From contig NZ_CP027706.1 in assembly GCF_003850565.1 (NCBI RefSeq), positions 2,294,001-2,358,000 of the forward strand: a DNA stretch of 64,000 nucleotides, in the 5' to 3' direction. This document shows, piece after piece, positions 8,377 through 17,365 of the stretch. The notes below the pieces were generated by a model that was not told the DNA's origin, made no database searches, and was given only the letters and a program-made list of their open reading frames with translations. Numbering within the stretch: the first letter of the stretch is position 1; each line of letters begins with the position of its first letter. The position numbers and the translations under genes were made by a program. This stretch comes from Pseudomonas sessilinigenes. Its GTDB lineage: Bacteria; Pseudomonadota; Gammaproteobacteria; Pseudomonadales; Pseudomonadaceae.

Positions 8377-8705
8377 GGCGTGTGCCTTCCGTGGAGATGA
8401 GGGGATGCTGCGGTACTCGGCAGCTTTTGCAGTTAAGCAGCGCGGATGGAAAAGACAGGCTAATGGCACACTGATTTTATGGGTTTCCGACCGGTGGATT
8501 TCACGTTGCAAAAAGTGGCTCTACGCCAGGCCCTGCGGTCATTCCAAAGGGCGATAGAGGCGATTGCCCAGGGCGATAGGGCGGCGCTTTTCGTGACGCC
8601 AGAGCCCCTGTCCGGCGCCGGCGTGAAGCGCCTTTGTTGCTCGCACCCGGGCTGGAGCCTTGGGTAAACTGTGCCCCTCCCAGAACAAAACCAACAGGAC
8701 GGCCC
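8377..8705. other. Divergent promoter region, no gene seen
   Basis: This 329-bp stretch separates the trio operon (minus) from the phzF-like gene (plus). I see short GGCGATAG-type direct repeats around 8548-8582 but no convincing gene or clear promoter hexamers. Confidence 0.4.
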
Positions 8706-9560
8706 ATGAGTACCCTGGCTTTCAAGCAGGTCGATGTTTTCAGTTCCACGCCCCTCAAAGGCAACCCGGTGGCAGTGGTGTTCGATGCCGATGGGCTCGA
8801 CGACCAGCAAATGGCGAGGTTCGCCAACTGGACCAACCTCAGTGAAACCACATTCATCCTCAAGCCGCGGGACCCACGGGCGGACTACCGCCTGCGGATC
8901 TTCACCACCCTGGACGAACTGCCGTTCGCCGGTCACCCGACCTTGGGCAGTTGCCATGCCTGGCTGGAGTCCGGTGGTGTGCCCCAGGGTGAAGAGATCG
9001 TCCAGGAGTGTGCGGTGGGCCTGGTGCGGATTCGCCGCCAGGGCCAGCAGTTGGCGTTCCTGGCGCCGCCCCTGTTGCGTTCCGGGCCGGTAGCGGCGCA
9101 GTTGCTGGAGCAGGTATGCCGCGGCCTGCGTTTGGCGCCTGCGGACATCGTTGCAGCGCAGTGGGTCGATAACGGTGCCGGATGGCTGGCGGTGATGCTC
9201 GCCAGTCGTCAGCAGGTGCTGGACCTGCAACCCGACTACCCGGCCCTGAGCGGGCTGGCGGTGGGCGTGATCGCGCCGTGCGATCCGCAGGTGGATGCCA
9301 GTGACGCGCAGTTCGAGGTGCGGGCCTTCATCGCCGGAGACGGCATGCCTGAGGACCCCGCTACGGGCAGCTTGAATGCCGGTATCGCCCAGTGGTTGCT
9401 GGGAGCCGGGCTGGCGCCATCGCGCTATCGTGTCAGCCAGGGCCTGAGCATGGGGCGCGCCGGTTGCATCGAGGTGGAGCAGGTGGGGGACGAGGTGTGG
9501 GTCGGCGGTGCTGCATCGACCTGTATCGAAGGCCGCCTGAACCTGGCGTCCAGGTCGTAG
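8706..9560 (+). CDS. PhzF-family isomerase-like protein
   Basis: The 284-residue protein belongs to the PhzF/diaminopimelate-epimerase fold. It shows the hallmark elements: QVDVFSSTPLKGNPVAVV at the N-terminus, LSETTF with the catalytic Glu47, FAGHPTLG, and EDPATGSLN near the C-terminus. There is no phenazine cluster nearby, so a role in phenazine synthesis is not implied; most members have unknown substrates. It is monocistronic and starts at the ATG 8706. Confidence 0.88.
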   Translation: MSTLAFKQVDVFSSTPLKGNPVAVVFDADGLDDQQMARFANWTNLSETTFILKPRDPRADYRLRIFTTLDELPFAGHPTLGSCHAWLESGGVPQGEEIVQECAVGLVRIRRQGQQLAFLAPPLLRSGPVAAQLLEQVCRGLRLAPADIVAAQWVDNGAGWLAVMLASRQQVLDLQPDYPALSGLAVGVIAPCDPQVDASDAQFEVRAFIAGDGMPEDPATGSLNAGIAQWLLGAGLAPSRYRVSQGLSMGRAGCIEVEQVGDEVWVGGAASTCIEGRLNLASRS

Positions 9561-9793
9561 TCACCCGCTGGATGGGGCTTGCAGCCGGGCGCGGGTTCTT
9601 GCGGCAGATCGTCGCAGGTCGATCGCAGCGCCGGGGCCAAGGGACGCAAACACGGGGCTTGCCGGCGATTGTTACCTGATTGGCAAGGCTCTCTTGAGCG
9701 TCCCGGGTTTGTACCCTGGCGGTTGCAGGCATAAGCTTTCAACCTTTTTTCGATATAGCTCGTGTTGTCCCGCGCTCAGCCTTAGGAAAAATC

Positions 9794-10768
9794 ATGTCCA
9801 GCCAGTTCCCTGAAGCCCGTCCTCGTCGCCTGCGTCGTTCCGAACAACTGCGCAGTCTGTTCCAGGAAACCGAATTCACCCTCAACGACCTGGTGCTGCC
9901 GATTTTCGTCGAAGAAGAAATCGACGATTTCGTGCCGATCAAGAGCATGCCCGGCGTGATGCGCATCCCCGAGTCCAAGCTTGCTGGCGAAATCGAGCGT
10001 TATGCCCGTGCCGGGATCAAGTCGGTGATGACCTTCGGCGTGTCCCATCACCTGGATGGCGACGGTAGCGATACCTGGCAGGAAAACGGCCTGGTCTCGC
10101 GCATGTCGCGCATCGCCAAGGACGCGGTGCCGGAGATGGTGGTGATGTCCGACACCTGCTTCTGCGAGTACACCGAGCACGGCCATTGCGGCGTGATGCA
10201 CGGCCATGAGGTGGATAACGACCAGACCCTGATCAACCTCGGCAAGCAGGCCGTGGCCGCCGCCCGTGCCGGTGCCGACGTGATCGCCCCGTCGGCGGCC
10301 ATGGACGGTCAGGTCCAGGCCATTCGCCGGGCCCTGGACGCCGCCGGGTTCACCCAGACGCCGATCATGGCCTATTCCACCAAGTTCGCCTCGGCGCTCT
10401 ACGGCCCGTTCCGCGAAGCTGGCGGCAGTGCGCTCAAGGGCGACCGCAAGAGCTACCAGATGAACCCGATGAACCGCCGCGAAGCGGTGCGCGAATCGCT
10501 GCTGGACGAACAGGAAGGCGCCGACTCGCTGATGGTCAAGCCAGCGGGCGCCTACCTGGACATCATCCGCGACATCCGCGAAGCCTCGCGCCTGCCGGTG
10601 GCGGCGTACCAGGTCAGTGGCGAGTACGCGATGATCAAGTTCGGTGCCCAGGCCGGGGCGATCGACGAGCAGCGCGTGGTACGCGAGAGCCTGGGCTCGA
10701 TCAAGCGTGCCGGTGCCGACCTGATCTTCACCTACTTCGCCATGGACCTGGCCCTGGCCGGAATCTGA
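9794..10768 (+). CDS. hemB: Delta-aminolevulinic acid dehydratase, zinc (E. coli-like) type
   Basis: The 324-residue protein is porphobilinogen synthase, which joins two 5-aminolevulinates in heme synthesis. The three zinc-binding cysteines are present in [11 protein letters not shown] (Cys122, Cys124, Cys132), and the Schiff-base lysines lie in AYSTKFAS (Lys197) and MVKPAG (Lys249). The sequence follows the E. coli enzyme closely. The usual Pseudomonas HemB, as I recall it, has Asp/Ala/Asp-type residues at the zinc triad and depends on magnesium. This copy is therefore probably a second, zinc-dependent paralogue. No obvious Zur box was seen upstream. Confidence 0.93.
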   Translation: MSSQFPEARPRRLRRSEQLRSLFQETEFTLNDLVLPIFVEEEIDDFVPIKSMPGVMRIPESKLAGEIERYARAGIKSVMTFGVSHHLDGDGSDTWQENGLVSRMSRIAKDAVPEMVVMSDTCFCEYTEHGHCGVMHGHEVDNDQTLINLGKQAVAAARAGADVIAPSAAMDGQVQAIRRALDAAGFTQTPIMAYSTKFASALYGPFREAGGSALKGDRKSYQMNPMNRREAVRESLLDEQEGADSLMVKPAGAYLDIIRDIREASRLPVAAYQVSGEYAMIKFGAQAGAIDEQRVVRESLGSIKRAGADLIFTYFAMDLALAGI

Positions 10769-10796
10769 GTCAGCCTCTGGCGCCTGTCGGTCTTCT

Positions 10797-12359
10797 TCAG
10801 GCGCTCCAGGGCGTGCCCGGGTCCGGCGCGATGCCGGCTACGGGATGGATTTGCTGTTCGCGAAAATACCGCTCCAGCACCTGTGGGTCCGCCGAGCGAT
10901 CCGCCAGCGCCACGTAGGTGTCGGGGCGCAGCAGGTACAGGGCGTTGCGCGCCAGTCCCGCCTCGGCATGGGCCGCCTGCCAATCGAAGACCCGCAAGGG
11001 GATCTCCCGGGCGTTGCACCAGGCATGCAAGGCGTCGCTGGCCACGCCATACACATGCACCTGCCAACCCAGGTATTCCAGGCTGTCGAAGTTGTCCTGC
11101 CCGCCGTCGCTGACCCAGGGCAGGCGGTCGCCGCCGTGTACCGGGCCGACGCTGCCTGCGCTCAAGGGCATGCCGCGGTAGTTCAGGGTGATCTGCGACA
11201 CCGTGCGAAACAGGAATTCGCGGGCCCGGTCGAAGGCGGCGATCTTCGGCAGCAGCAGCGGTGCGACACGGGTGCGGACCAGATAGGCGATCGGGCCGTC
11301 GGCCGTGGCGAAGTTGAACACCCGGTCGGTGGTGGCGACCAGGCGCCGGGCGAACTCCATGCGCTCGATGCCATAGCTGTCCAGCAGGCGCTCGTCGCCC
11401 TGGCCTGCGAGCACCGTGGCCAGCTTCCAGGCCAGGTTGATGGCATCGCCGATCCCGGTGTTCATGCCCTGGCCGCCAGCCGGGCTGTGGAGGTGGGCGG
11501 CGTCGCCCAGGAGAAAGACCCGACCCCAGCGAAATTGCCCGGCCACCCGGTGGTGTACCCGATAGGTGGAGAACCAGTTGACCTGCTCGACTTGCACCTT
11601 GAGCTGGTGCATGGCGCGCTGGCTGACATCCTCGAAGCGCAGGTGCTCCAGGTGTTCGGCTCGTTCGTCACGCACGGTACCGATCAACCGTGCGTGACCG
11701 CTTTGGGCCAGGGGGAACACCGCCAGGAAGTCGGCAGCGTCCAGGTCCACATGCAACTGGCCATCGAGGCTCGGGCCAGCGGCCTCGACATCCGCCACAT
11801 AGAACACCTGCTGGTAGGTCCCGCCGGGAAAACTGGCGCCCAGGGTCTTGCGGACCGTGGAGCGGGCACCGTCGCAGCCGGCCAGGTAGAACGCCTGGCA
11901 GTGCTCTTCCCGACCATCGGGACCGCGCAAGCGGGCATTGATCAGGTGACCGTGATCGGTGAAGGCCAGCAGCTCGGTCTCACGCTCGACACTGACGCCC
12001 ATCTGGGCCAGGCGCTCGACCAGCAGTTGTTCGTGTTCGTCCTGGGGAAAGATCTGCAGGAAGGGGTAGGGCGTCAGGTCGCCACCGATGGCCTCGAACG
12101 GCAGTTGTGCGACCCGTTCGCCCTTGACCCACAGGTTCACCGCCGGCACGTGGCAACCCCGCTCGACAATGGCCTGGGTCAGGCCCAGCTGGCGATACAG
12201 CTCAAGGGTCCGGGCCTGCACCGCCAGGGCCCGGGACGTGGTGCCCGGGCCGGAGGTCTTGTCGATGATCCGCACCTTGACCCCTTGCTGGCGCAGCCAG
12301 AGCGCCAGGACGAGGCCGGTGGGGCCGGCGCCGATGATCAGTACGTCGCTGCAGTTCAT
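10797..12359 (-). CDS. FAD-dependent aromatic-type monooxygenase
   Basis: The 520-residue protein is a class A flavoprotein hydroxylase of the MhpA/PheA-like FAD_binding_3 family. It has the dinucleotide motif GAGPTG (10-15), the DG motif (AGCDGARSTVRK) and the GD motif (FLLGDAAHLHSPAGGQGMNTG). A C-terminal thioredoxin-like region (about 390-520) follows, as in phenol-hydroxylase relatives. The substrate cannot be read from sequence. It is convergent with hemB, and the LysE gene lies 55 bp upstream on the same strand, so co-transcription is possible. Confidence 0.88.
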   Translation of the reverse strand: MNCSDVLIIGAGPTGLVLALWLRQQGVKVRIIDKTSGPGTTSRALAVQARTLELYRQLGLTQAIVERGCHVPAVNLWVKGERVAQLPFEAIGGDLTPYPFLQIFPQDEHEQLLVERLAQMGVSVERETELLAFTDHGHLINARLRGPDGREEHCQAFYLAGCDGARSTVRKTLGASFPGGTYQQVFYVADVEAAGPSLDGQLHVDLDAADFLAVFPLAQSGHARLIGTVRDERAEHLEHLRFEDVSQRAMHQLKVQVEQVNWFSTYRVHHRVAGQFRWGRVFLLGDAAHLHSPAGGQGMNTGIGDAINLAWKLATVLAGQGDERLLDSYGIERMEFARRLVATTDRVFNFATADGPIAYLVRTRVAPLLLPKIAAFDRAREFLFRTVSQITLNYRGMPLSAGSVGPVHGGDRLPWVSDGGQDNFDSLEYLGWQVHVYGVASDALHAWCNAREIPLRVFDWQAAHAEAGLARNALYLLRPDTYVALADRSADPQVLERYFREQQIHPVAGIAPDPGTPWSA

Positions 12360-12414
12360 GTCTTTGTCCTGGGCAAGGAATCAATGTCATGGATCCGGCG
12401 GTACTGCCGCTGGC

Positions 12415-13029
12415 TCAGCGCTGGGCGAACGCCAGGTTCAGGCCCAGCCCGGCAAAGCTGGCGGCGAAGCTGCGGCGCAGCCAGTCCTGGACCTTGGGCG
12501 ACTCGATCACCGCGGTGCGGAACAGGTTGGCCAGCAGGCCGTAGAGCACGAACACGAAGAAGGTCATGGCCATGAACACTCCGCTCAGGAGCAGCATCTG
12601 CGGGACCGGATCGCTGCCGTCGTGGCTGATGAACTGCGGCAGGAAGGCGAGGAAGAAGATCGTCAGCTTGGGGTTGAGGATGTTCAGCAGGCAGGCCTTG
12701 AGCATCAGCGCGCCGGCGCCCTGGCTGACCGCGTGGCTGTCGACGGCGAAGGCCGAGCGATCGCGCCAGGTGGCGTAGGCCAGGTACAGCAGGTAGGCGA
12801 CCCCGGCGAACTTCAGGCCCTGGAACGCCAGGGCGCTGGTGTGCAGGATCGCCGACAGGCCGAGGATCGAGGCCAGCAGGTGCGGGACGATCCCGGCGGT
12901 GCAGCCGATGGCGGTGAACAGGCTGGCGCGCTTGCCGGCTACCAGGGCCGTGGAAATGGTCAGGATGACGCCGCTGCCGGGGATCAGCACGACGATCAGG
13001 CTGGTGATCAAGAAATCCAGGTTCAACAT
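12415..13029 (-). CDS. LysE/RhtB-family amino-acid exporter
   Basis: The 204-residue inner-membrane protein has about six hydrophobic segments and the LysE signature IPGSGVILTISTALVAGKRASLFTAIG near the N-terminus, with LLNILNPKLTIFFLAFLPQF in the middle. The family exports amino acids or related compounds; this member's substrate is unknown. Start at the ATG 13029. The flavin monooxygenase follows on the same strand. Confidence 0.88.
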   Translation of the reverse strand: MLNLDFLITSLIVVLIPGSGVILTISTALVAGKRASLFTAIGCTAGIVPHLLASILGLSAILHTSALAFQGLKFAGVAYLLYLAYATWRDRSAFAVDSHAVSQGAGALMLKACLLNILNPKLTIFFLAFLPQFISHDGSDPVPQMLLLSGVFMAMTFFVFVLYGLLANLFRTAVIESPKVQDWLRRSFAASFAGLGLNLAFAQR

Positions 13030-13145
13030 CCGGGCAGTACTCCATGGCAAGGCGGGGGAGTCGTCGAACATACACCCAGGCGGGGGGTGTGCAGTAGATG
13101 GATTCTAGTCGGCCCTGTTCTTGTTGCCGGCGATTTGAACGGATC

Positions 13146-13259
13146 TGTAGCCGCTGCCGAGCCTGCAGGGCTGCGCCAAGACCCACAGGCTCGGCAGCGC
13201 AGGAATGGCCGGGCATAGGCGGCCGCTGCGCTATTGCGCAGCCTGCGGCAGCGGCTACA
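13146..13259. repeat. Dispersed inverted-repeat element, copy 1
   Basis: A 114-bp element bounded by TGTAGCCGCTGCCG and its exact complement CGGCAGCGGCTACA. It shares both ends with copies at 18803-18900 and 49417-49526. It resembles a REP doublet/BIME and fills most of the 352-bp gap upstream of the DUF1615 gene. Confidence 0.7.
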
Positions 13260-13381
13260 TGAAGCCGATCACGCTGGCATCTATCGAGCGGGGCAGGGGA
13301 ACGGCGCTGCAGGTCTTCGGTCGAAGCTCGCGTTCGTTGCTTTACTTGCAGGGACCGGGTCCCGACTTCCCTTGGAGAACC

Positions 13382-14470
13382 ATGATTTCACATCGCCTTG
13401 TCGGCAGTTTCCTTGGCCTGCTGTTGTTGGCCGGTTGTGCCAGCCAGCCCGGTTCCCGCTCGCCCGAGATACCTGCCGAACAGGTCCAGGCACGTATCCT
13501 GCGACTGTTGCCCGCCCAGGTGAGCGACCGCCAGGGCTGGGCCCGGGACATCCAGGTGGCCTTCAATGCCCAAGGGCTGGACCCCAGCCCCGGCAACTTG
13601 TGCGCAGTGCTGGCGGTGGCCGAGCAGGAGTCCGGTTTCCAGGTCGATCCAGCGGTGCCGGGCCTGGGGCGCATTGCCCGGGATGAGGTCGATCGCCGTG
13701 CGGCCAAGGCACATGTTCCGGGGCTGCTGGTCAGTGCTGCATTGCAGGTACGTTCCAGCGACGGCCAGTCCTACAGCCAGCGCCTGGCCAAGGCCCGTAC
13801 CGAAAAGGAACTGAGCGCGATCTTCGATGACTTCATCGGCCAGGTGCCCATGGGCCAGACCCTGTTCGGTGGTTTCAACCCGGTGCATACCGGCGGGCCG
13901 ATGCAGGTCAGCATCGCCTTTGCCGAGAAGCACGCCCAGGGGTATCCCTATTCACCACGAGATTCGATCCGCCACGAGGTCTTCAGCCGTCGCGGAGGCC
14001 TGTACTTCGGCATCGCCCACCTGCTGGGTTATCCGGTGAGCTACCCGCAGCCGCTGTATCGCTTCGCCGACTTCAACGCTGGCTGGTACGCCAGCCGCAA
14101 TGCCGCGTTCCAGGCTGCGGTCAGCCAGCTCACCGGGATTCGCCTGGCGCTCGATGGCGACCTGATCCGCTACGACTCGATCCTGCCCGGCAGCACCGAG
14201 CTGGCAGTACGCACCCTGGGCAAGCAGTTGGGGCTGCGCAACCCGGTGATTCGCGACCAGCTGGAGCAGGGCGACAGCGCGCAATTCGAGCAGACCGCGT
14301 TGTACCGCAAGGTATTCGCCCTGGCCGACCAGGCCAAGGGCAAGGGTGTACCGCGGCAGATACTCCCGGGCATCGAGCTCAAGAGCCCGAAGATCACGCG
14401 CCAGCTGACCACCGCCTGGTTCGCCAAGCGGGTGGAAGAGCGCTATCAGCGCTGCATGGCGCGTCACTAA
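13382..14470 (+). CDS. DUF1615 family lipoprotein
   Basis: The 362-residue protein has a lipoprotein signal peptide ending in LLLLAGC (Cys19), so it is probably anchored in the outer membrane. The body matches DUF1615 as remembered: ILRLLPAQVSDRQGWARDIQVAF, AVLAVAEQESGFQVDP, GGPMQVSIAFAEKHA and FADFNAGWYASRNAAFQ. The AVAEQESGF segment resembles the catalytic-Glu region of lysozyme-like transglycosylases, so a peptidoglycan role is possible but unproven. The ATG at 13382 follows TTGGAGAACC. Its stop overlaps the convergent AraC gene by 4 bp. Confidence 0.85.
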   Translation: MISHRLVGSFLGLLLLAGCASQPGSRSPEIPAEQVQARILRLLPAQVSDRQGWARDIQVAFNAQGLDPSPGNLCAVLAVAEQESGFQVDPAVPGLGRIARDEVDRRAAKAHVPGLLVSAALQVRSSDGQSYSQRLAKARTEKELSAIFDDFIGQVPMGQTLFGGFNPVHTGGPMQVSIAFAEKHAQGYPYSPRDSIRHEVFSRRGGLYFGIAHLLGYPVSYPQPLYRFADFNAGWYASRNAAFQAAVSQLTGIRLALDGDLIRYDSILPGSTELAVRTLGKQLGLRNPVIRDQLEQGDSAQFEQTALYRKVFALADQAKGKGVPRQILPGIELKSPKITRQLTTAWFAKRVEERYQRCMARH

Positions 14471-15387
14471 ATGGCGTGTGCCTGTCGCTCGCGGTACTGG
14501 CGAGGCGAGCAGTGCATGATCCGCTTGAAGGCGTGGCTGAAGGCGCTGTCGGAGTCGTAGCCCAGCTTCTGGGCGATCGAGGAAATGCTCGCCCGCCCGC
14601 TTTTCAAGGATTGCGTGGCCAGTTGCATGCGCCAGCGCAACAGGTACTCCAGTGGGGCTATCCCGGCCTTTTGCTTGAAATGCAGGGCCAGGGTCGAGCG
14701 CGAGACCCTGGCGATCCGGGCCAGGTCCTCGACGGTCCAGGCCCGGGCCGGGTCGGCATGGATGGCCTCGATGACCGCCCCGATGCGTGGATCACAGATC
14801 GCCAGCAACCAGCTTGGTGGTGCGTCGGTTGCCTGGGCCAGGTACATGCGCAGCACCTGCACCAGCATGATGTGCCCCAGGTGCTGGACCACGATCGAAT
14901 GGCCTGGGGAAGACCCGGCCAGTTCGTGGGCCATGTGTTGCAAGGCCCAGTTCAGTACCGACGCCGGCTCCGAGCCATTGCCGATGACCGCCAGCGCAGG
15001 CAACCCGGCGAACAGCAGGTTGGCCTCCTCGCCGAAGGCGAAGCGGCCACCGATCAGGAACAGCTCATCGGCGCTACCGCAATGGGCGACGCCATTGCTG
15101 GCGTGGCGATAGACCTCGTCCGCCCGGATGGCTGGTAGTTCTGGATCGCTACAGAGCGAAAAGGCCCGTTTGCGCGACAGCAGGAAGCAGTCCCCGGCCA
15201 CCAGGCGTACGGGTGCCCCGGCGCCTTCCACGGTCAACCAGCAGGAGCCTTCGATGAGCGCGTTGAACTTGATGCCGTCGGGCGCAGGGAAGTCGATGGC
15301 CCAGTCGCCGCCCGCCTTCAAGCCGGCGAACACCGAGCTGCGCGTATTGAGCAGGGCCAGAACTTCGGATAACGGGTCCATGGACAT
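14467..15387 (-). CDS. AraC-family transcriptional regulator with cupin N-domain
   Basis: The 306-residue regulator has an N-terminal cupin-like sensing domain (about 1-190) and a C-terminal AraC double helix-turn-helix (about 200-300). The second HTH carries the family signature (KLGYDSDSAFSHAFKRIMHCSPRQYRE). It is divergent from the SDR gene 117 bp away, a common regulator-target pairing. The start may be 15387 or 15381; neither has a strong ribosome binding site. Confidence 0.88.
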   Translation of the reverse strand: MSMDPLSEVLALLNTRSSVFAGLKAGGDWAIDFPAPDGIKFNALIEGSCWLTVEGAGAPVRLVAGDCFLLSRKRAFSLCSDPELPAIRADEVYRHASNGVAHCGSADELFLIGGRFAFGEEANLLFAGLPALAVIGNGSEPASVLNWALQHMAHELAGSSPGHSIVVQHLGHIMLVQVLRMYLAQATDAPPSWLLAICDPRIGAVIEAIHADPARAWTVEDLARIARVSRSTLALHFKQKAGIAPLEYLLRWRMQLATQSLKSGRASISSIAQKLGYDSDSAFSHAFKRIMHCSPRQYRERQAHAI

Positions 15388-15504
15388 TCGGACGCTCGCG
15401 ATAGAAAACCGGACTTTGTTGCATTCCCGGCTGCAAGTCCAGCCGGGAAAATGCCAGGCGCGGGGATCTTCCCGCGACTTCCCATCCTGTTTCACGGAGC
15501 GTTC

Positions 15505-16473
15505 ATGACGAGCAGGCAAATCCCGATCCATTCCGGTTTTGGTGCAGCCAGTACGGCGGCAGAAGTGCTGGCAGGGCGAGATCTTTCCGGCACCCTGGCC
15601 CTGGTCACCGGCGGCCATTCAGGGCTTGGCCTGGAAGCCACGCGGGCCCTGGCCCAGGCCGGCGCCCAGGTGATCGTGACGGCACGCGATGTCGCGACCG
15701 CCCAGGCAAGCACCTATGGCATTGCTGGTGTTGAGGTCCAGCAGTTGGACTTGTCCGATCTCCTTTCGGTGAAGGACCTCGCGCAGCGCGTGCTGGGCAG
15801 TGGCCGGCATCTCGACATCCTGATTGCCAACGCAGGCGTCATGGCTTGCCCCGAGGGACGCGTGGGCCCGGGCTGGGAAAGGCAATTGGCGACCAATCAC
15901 CTGGGGCACTACGTCCTGGTCAATGAGCTTTGGCCAGCACTCGAAGGTGGCGCCAGGGTCGTGGTGCTGTCGTCGGCAGGACACCAGCAATCGGCCATGC
16001 GCTGGGACGATGTGCAATTCACTCGGGGTTATGACAAATGGGCCGCCTATGGGCAGTCGAAGACCGCCAACGCGTTGTTCGCCGTGCACCTGGATCGGTT
16101 GGGGCGGCATGCCGGCGTCCGGGCCTTTGCCGTTCATCCCGGAAAGATCTTCACCCCGCTGCAACGCCATCTGGTGCAGGGCGAGATGATCGCGGCTGGT
16201 TGGCTCGACGCTTCGGGCCAGCCGGCCGATCCCTCGTTCAAGACGCCGCAGCAAGGCGCTGCGACCCAGGTCTGGGCGGCCACTTCGCCGCAGCTGGAGG
16301 GTATGGGCGGGTTGTATTGCGAGGACTGCGACATCGCCTCGCTGGATGAGCGCGAGCCGCCGTCCTTTGTCGGTGTCCGCTCATATGCCATCGACCCCGG
16401 GCAGGCCGAACGCCTTTGGACGTTGTCTGGCCAGTTGACCGGAGTCGACGCGTTGGTGGGCGGTCGGCCTTGA
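15505..16473 (+). CDS. Short-chain dehydrogenase/reductase
   Basis: The 322-residue protein is an SDR oxidoreductase resembling retinol-dehydrogenase/WW-domain oxidoreductase-type members. It has the cofactor motif TGGHSGLG (35-42), NAG (109-111), catalytic Ser156/157 in LSSAGH and YGQSK (Tyr182, Lys186). NADP or NAD is the cofactor; the substrate is unknown. Expression is probably controlled by the divergent AraC regulator. The ATG at 15505 follows CGGAGCGTTC. Confidence 0.88.
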   Translation: MTSRQIPIHSGFGAASTAAEVLAGRDLSGTLALVTGGHSGLGLEATRALAQAGAQVIVTARDVATAQASTYGIAGVEVQQLDLSDLLSVKDLAQRVLGSGRHLDILIANAGVMACPEGRVGPGWERQLATNHLGHYVLVNELWPALEGGARVVVLSSAGHQQSAMRWDDVQFTRGYDKWAAYGQSKTANALFAVHLDRLGRHAGVRAFAVHPGKIFTPLQRHLVQGEMIAAGWLDASGQPADPSFKTPQQGAATQVWAATSPQLEGMGGLYCEDCDIASLDEREPPSFVGVRSYAIDPGQAERLWTLSGQLTGVDALVGGRP

Positions 16474-16540
16474 GTGTGGGGCTGCTGGCACGAACAACGA
16501 GGCGCTTGTCAGTTGCTTTTACGGTATGCCAGGATGCGCC

Positions 16541-16630
16541 ATGAATTTTTTCCGGCTCGGCAATCGCACCCATCACCATCGACCTCATTCCAGGGGCCGT
16601 GGTCGCGTATGCGCATCGAGCCGTCAGTGA
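16541..16630 (+). CDS. Histidine-codon leader peptide
   Basis: A 29-residue open frame behind AGGATGCGCC reads MNFFRLGNRTHHHRPHSRG and on to a TGA at 16628. It has four His codons within six codons (Cat-Cac-Cat-x-x-Cat). Next come two copies of ATGCGCAT (16609-16616 and 16630-16637) that can pair with each other, then a terminator hairpin and T-run. This is the architecture of a his-type attenuator: ribosome stalling at His codons would favour read-through into the downstream gene. The His run, ribosome binding site, terminator and downstream HisRS-like gene support each other. Confidence 0.72.
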   Translation: MNFFRLGNRTHHHRPHSRGRGRVCASSRQ

Positions 16631-16666
16631 TGCGCATCCCTCGCCACTGACCCTCGACTCACCACC

Positions 16667-16692
16667 AAGGCGCCCTGCAAGGCGCCTTTTTT
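16667..16692 (+). terminator. Attenuator terminator
   Basis: AAGGCGCC, loop CTGCAA, GGCGCCTT followed by a run of T. It lies 37 bp after the leader-peptide stop and 31 bp before the HisRS-like start, so it is placed to attenuate that gene. Confidence 0.75.
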
Positions 16693-16722
16693 ATTGTCTG
16701 TAAAAAACCAGAGGAACGACCT

Positions 16723-17359
16723 ATGACTATGCTCCGTGGCACGCGAATGATCACCGGTGAACAAGCCGCCAACCTGCGCATCCTGGAGGGCCGGTTCCGG
16801 AGCTGGCTTCATCGAAGCGGGTGCTGAAGAAGTCATAGTCCCGGCCTTGTGGGGCCAGGACACCTTTATTGAAAAAGCCGGTGGCAGTGAAGTCATCGGC
16901 CAGATGTGGGCCTTCGCCGACAAGGCCGGTCGCCCTTGCTGCCTGATTCCGGAAGCCACCGCGCTGTTCCAGGAAACCGCTGGCCAGCTGCTGGCGGGAC
17001 GGACCCAGGCAATGTTCTTCTACGTTGCCCGCTGCTATCGCTACGAGAAGCCCCAGGCCGGGCGCTACCGTGAATTCACCCAGCTGGGTTTGGAGATCCT
17101 CGGGCCCGATCCACGCCAGGCACTGGTGCAGGCGCAGCAGTTGTGCACCGGCTTCCTGGATGCCTTGGCGCTGGACTATGAGCTCAACCTGGGGGTCAAG
17201 CGTGGCCTGACCTATTACCTGGATGGCGAGGGTTTCGAGGTGCGTTGCCGGCGCCTCGGGGCGCAGCAGCAAGTGGTGGGGGCGGGGGCCTATCGCCAGG
17301 GTGCCGGGTTCGGCATCGGCCTGGAGCGCTTGCAACTGGCGCTCCAGGCCCAGGCCTAG
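16723..17359 (+). pseudogene. Histidyl-tRNA-synthetase-like catalytic core, frameshifted
   Basis: The gene starts at the ATG 16723 behind GAGGAA and reads MTMLRGTRMITGEQAANLRILEGRFR, which aligns with the start of HisRS (IRGMNDILPEQ...LEG). The frame then breaks near 16790-16805 and continues one base later (AGFIEAGAEEVIVPALW) to 17359. Removing one base restores exactly the family spacing. The rest keeps motif 2 (CYRYEKPQAGRYREFTQLGLEILG), a HisA-like RGLTYYLDGEGFEV and motif 3 (GFGIGLERL), but lacks the anticodon-binding domain. About 211 residues would result. It resembles short HisRS/HisZ paralogues. The frameshift could be a mutation, a sequencing error or programmed. Confidence 0.7.
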
Positions 17360-17365
17360 GCGAGG

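Noticed and set aside
10845..12575. 576-codon plus-strand frame opposite the FAD monooxygenase
   Set aside because: Antisense shadow of a gene with intact FAD motifs.
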